Below the pieces are notes generated by a model. It was not told the origin of the DNA. It searched no databases and worked only from the letters and a program-made list of their open reading frames with translations. Shown here one piece after another: positions 62,391-64,000 of a stretch of DNA of 64,000 bases. How positions within the stretch are numbered: position 1 is the first letter of the stretch; every line of letters begins with the position of its first letter. Origin of the DNA: Solibacillus sp. FSL R7-0682 (lineage in GTDB: Bacteria; Bacillota; Bacilli; Bacillales_A; Planococcaceae); assembly GCF_038005985.1 (NCBI RefSeq), contig NZ_JBBOUI010000001.1, positions 3,812,501 to 3,876,500 of the forward strand, read 5' to 3'. Made by a program: the position numbers and the translations under genes.

Positions 62391-62419
62391 ATCTTACCAA
62401 GTAAGCGGCGCGTTGTCAA
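62391..62419 (-). promoter_or_regulatory. rplJ-rplL promoter
   Basis: Consensus -35 TTGACA (62414-62419), 17-bp spacer, -10 TAAGAT (62391-62396), just after the rplA stop codon. Confidence 0.9.
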
Positions 62420-62455
62420 CTAATTTAATTAAACGGTTTTTAAACCGGGAATAAA

Positions 62456-63154
62456 TTATTTGATTACTACGTTAGCAGCGTCAACTTTAACAGCAGGACC
62501 CATTGTAGTTGTAACATTTACAGACTTCATGTAAGTACCTTTTGCTGCAGCTGGTTTAGCTTTTTGAACAACTTCAAATACTGCTAAGAAGTTTTCTACT
62601 AATTTTTCTGTATCGAAAGAAACTTTACCAATAGGAGCGTGGATGATACCAGCTTTTTCAGCACGGTATTCTACTTTACCAGCTTTGATTTCTTCGATAG
62701 CTTTAGTTACGTCGAAAGTAACTGTACCTGTTTTAGGGTTTGGCATTAAACCTTTAGGACCTAATACACGACCTAATTTACCAACTTCACCCATCATGTC
62801 AGGAGTTGCAACGATTACATCGAAATCGAACCAACCTTGTTGGATTTTTTGGATGTATTCTGCATCGCCTACATAGTCAGCGCCAGCAGCTTCTGCTTCT
62901 TTAAGTTTTTCACCTTTAGCGAAAACTAATACGCGTTGAGTTTTACCAGTACCGTGTGGTAATACTACAGCACCACGGATTTGTTGGTCATTCTTACGAG
63001 TGTCGATACCTAATTTGAATGCTACTTCTACAGTTGCATCGAAGTTAACTGTAGATGTTTTTTGCGCTAAAGCTACTGCTTCTTCTACAGAGTATAAAGT
63101 AGCGCGATCGATTAATTTAGCTGCATCTTGCAGTTTTTTACCTTTTTTAGCCAT
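62456..63154 (-). CDS. rplA: 50S ribosomal protein L1
   Basis: A 232-residue L1 ([30 protein letters not shown]). ATG 63154 follows AAGGAGGAAATTATA; the frame open to 63217 is untranslated leader. Confidence 0.97.
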   Translation of the reverse strand: MAKKGKKLQDAAKLIDRATLYSVEEAVALAQKTSTVNFDATVEVAFKLGIDTRKNDQQIRGAVVLPHGTGKTQRVLVFAKGEKLKEAEAAGADYVGDAEYIQKIQQGWFDFDVIVATPDMMGEVGKLGRVLGPKGLMPNPKTGTVTFDVTKAIEEIKAGKVEYRAEKAGIIHAPIGKVSFDTEKLVENFLAVFEVVQKAKPAAAKGTYMKSVNVTTTMGPAVKVDAANVVIK

Positions 63155-63285
63155 TATAATTTCCTCCTTGATTGTGGTTGTAACGGATTTGACCTCCCAC
63201 GAATAAAGGTTGCGCACCCCTCAAACAAGTATCCGAGTGCAGCAACCTTCCAAAAACAAAAACATCATCAAGTGTGAAGATGGGA
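63155..63285 (-). promoter_or_regulatory. rplK-rplA intergenic structure, possible L1 binding site
   Basis: On the minus strand AAGGTTGC (63244-63250 side) pairs with GCAACCTT (63206 side) around a GC-rich loop, followed by GGGAGGTC near the rplA ribosome site. L1 represses its own message in many bacteria by binding an rRNA-like structure here; the specific match is inference. Confidence 0.5.
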
Positions 63286-63711
63286 TTAGTCTTCGATAAC
63301 GATACCCATGCTTCGTGCAGTACCTTCAACCATTAACATTGCAGCTTCAACTGATGCTGCGTTAAGGTCTGGCATTTTTTGTTCAGCGATTTCGCGAACT
63401 TTATCACGTTTAACCGTTGCAACTTTCTTACGGTTTGGTTCACCAGATCCAGATTGGATACCAGCTGCTACTTTAAGTAATACTGCTGCAGGTGGAGTTT
63501 TAGTAATGAAAGTGAATGAACGGTCTTCGAATACTGAAATCTCAACCGGAATAATAAGACCAGCTTGATCAGCAGTACGAGCGTTAAATTCTTTACAGAA
63601 TCCCATGATATTAACACCTGCTTGACCTAATGCAGGACCAACCGGTGGTGCTGGGTTTGCTTTACCAGCAGGGATTTGAAGTTTTACAACTTTAATAACT
63701 TTTTTAGCCAC
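63286..63711 (-). CDS. rplK: 50S ribosomal protein L11
   Basis: A 141-residue L11 ([21 protein letters not shown]), part of the GTPase-associated centre and needed for RelA activation. Start GTG 63711 lies 6-7 bases after AAGGAGGTGT; the 17 codons in frame before it run through the ribosome site. Confidence 0.97.
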   Translation of the reverse strand: MAKKVIKVVKLQIPAGKANPAPPVGPALGQAGVNIMGFCKEFNARTADQAGLIIPVEISVFEDRSFTFITKTPPAAVLLKVAAGIQSGSGEPNRKKVATVKRDKVREIAEQKMPDLNAASVEAAMLMVEGTARSMGIVIED

Positions 63712-63850
63712 GAGACACACCTCCTTAAGTCCGTGATGTGGTAATTGGGTTGCCCCTCCCACTCAAATATCTGTTCGTCAGCTAACTTGCCGATAACATT
63801 AAAACTAAACTATAATCATCTATCAAATGAATGACAGTCTGACCTATGAA

Positions 63851-63879
63851 ATGATAACACTTTTAAAATGCTTAATCAA
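63851..63879 (-). promoter_or_regulatory. rplK-rplA promoter
   Basis: -35 TTGATT (63874-63879), 17-bp spacer, -10 TATCAT (63851-63856), located just past the nusG stop. Confidence 0.85.
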
Positions 63880-63891
63880 GTCTAAATAATT

Positions 63892-64000
63892 CTATATTTT
63901 TTGAACTTGGTTAAAGTCTAGCTCCATCACTGTTTCGCGACCAAACATATCAACAAGAACTTTTAATTTTGCTTTCTCGATATCTACTTCTTCTACACGA
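63892..64000 (-). CDS. nusG: transcription termination/antitermination factor NusG, C-terminal end (partial)
   Basis: The last 35 codons and TAG stop (63892-63894) of a gene entering from the right. The reading [20 protein letters not shown] and then [14 protein letters not shown] is the KOW-domain end of NusG. nusG before rplK is the universal order. Confidence 0.93.
   Translation of the reverse strand, partial: RVEEVDIEKAKLKVLVDMFGRETVMELDFNQVQKI

Overview
The window reads as the chromosome of a low-GC, endospore-forming Firmicute of the Bacillales. The gene order 16S rRNA - pdaB-like - kbaA - gerD - salA - cwlD, then rpsI-rplM-truA-ecfTA2A1-rplQ-rpoA and the spc, S10, str and rpoBC blocks, is the Bacillus ribosomal region. 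Spore germination and sporulation genes (gerD, cwlD, kbaA) support a spore former. Protein sequences and the missing map gene suggest a Planococcaceae relative (Solibacillus/Lysinibacillus type); that genus-level guess is inference.

Layout. 1-83: 5' end of a 16S rRNA gene leaving the window leftward, with its promoter. 342-4501: pdaB-like gene, kbaA, gerD, salA, cwlD. 4550-10288: a heterodimeric ABC exporter with a small companion gene, a C45-type hydrolase and a GNAT acetyltransferase. 10373-18469: an 8.1-kb integrated element bounded by an 18-bp direct repeat copied from the 3' end of rpsI. It holds three unrecognised secreted or membrane genes, a phage lysis cassette, a beheaded tail gene, a two-gene module resembling Kiwa anti-phage defence (KwaB-like and KwaA-like), an ImmA-type peptidase and a tyrosine integrase. 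18453-37642: rpsI, rplM, truA, ecfT-ecfA2-ecfA1, then rplQ up to rpsJ (alpha, spc and S10 blocks), all on the minus strand. 38013-47749: a 10-kb accessory block between rpsJ and tuf, with a YuiF-like transporter, a complete Bce-type peptide-sensing and detoxification module (bceRSAB), a LysR regulator, malate synthase G and a small membrane protein. 47860-64000: tuf, fusA, rpsG, rpsL, an L7Ae-like gene, rpoC, rpoB, an RsmC-like methyltransferase, rplL, rplJ, rplA, rplK and the end of nusG.

How it works together. Most of the window is the transcription and translation core, with sigma-A-type promoters visible ahead of rplK, rplJ, rpoB, the L7Ae/rpsL operon, rpsJ, rplM and the rRNA operon. Several r-protein operons carry structured leaders that probably mediate autoregulation. 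The most interesting region is the element in the rpsI 3' end. It looks like a deleted prophage that kept lysis, integrase and cargo genes while losing its structural and replication modules, and whose tail region is fused head-to-head to the Kiwa-like pair.
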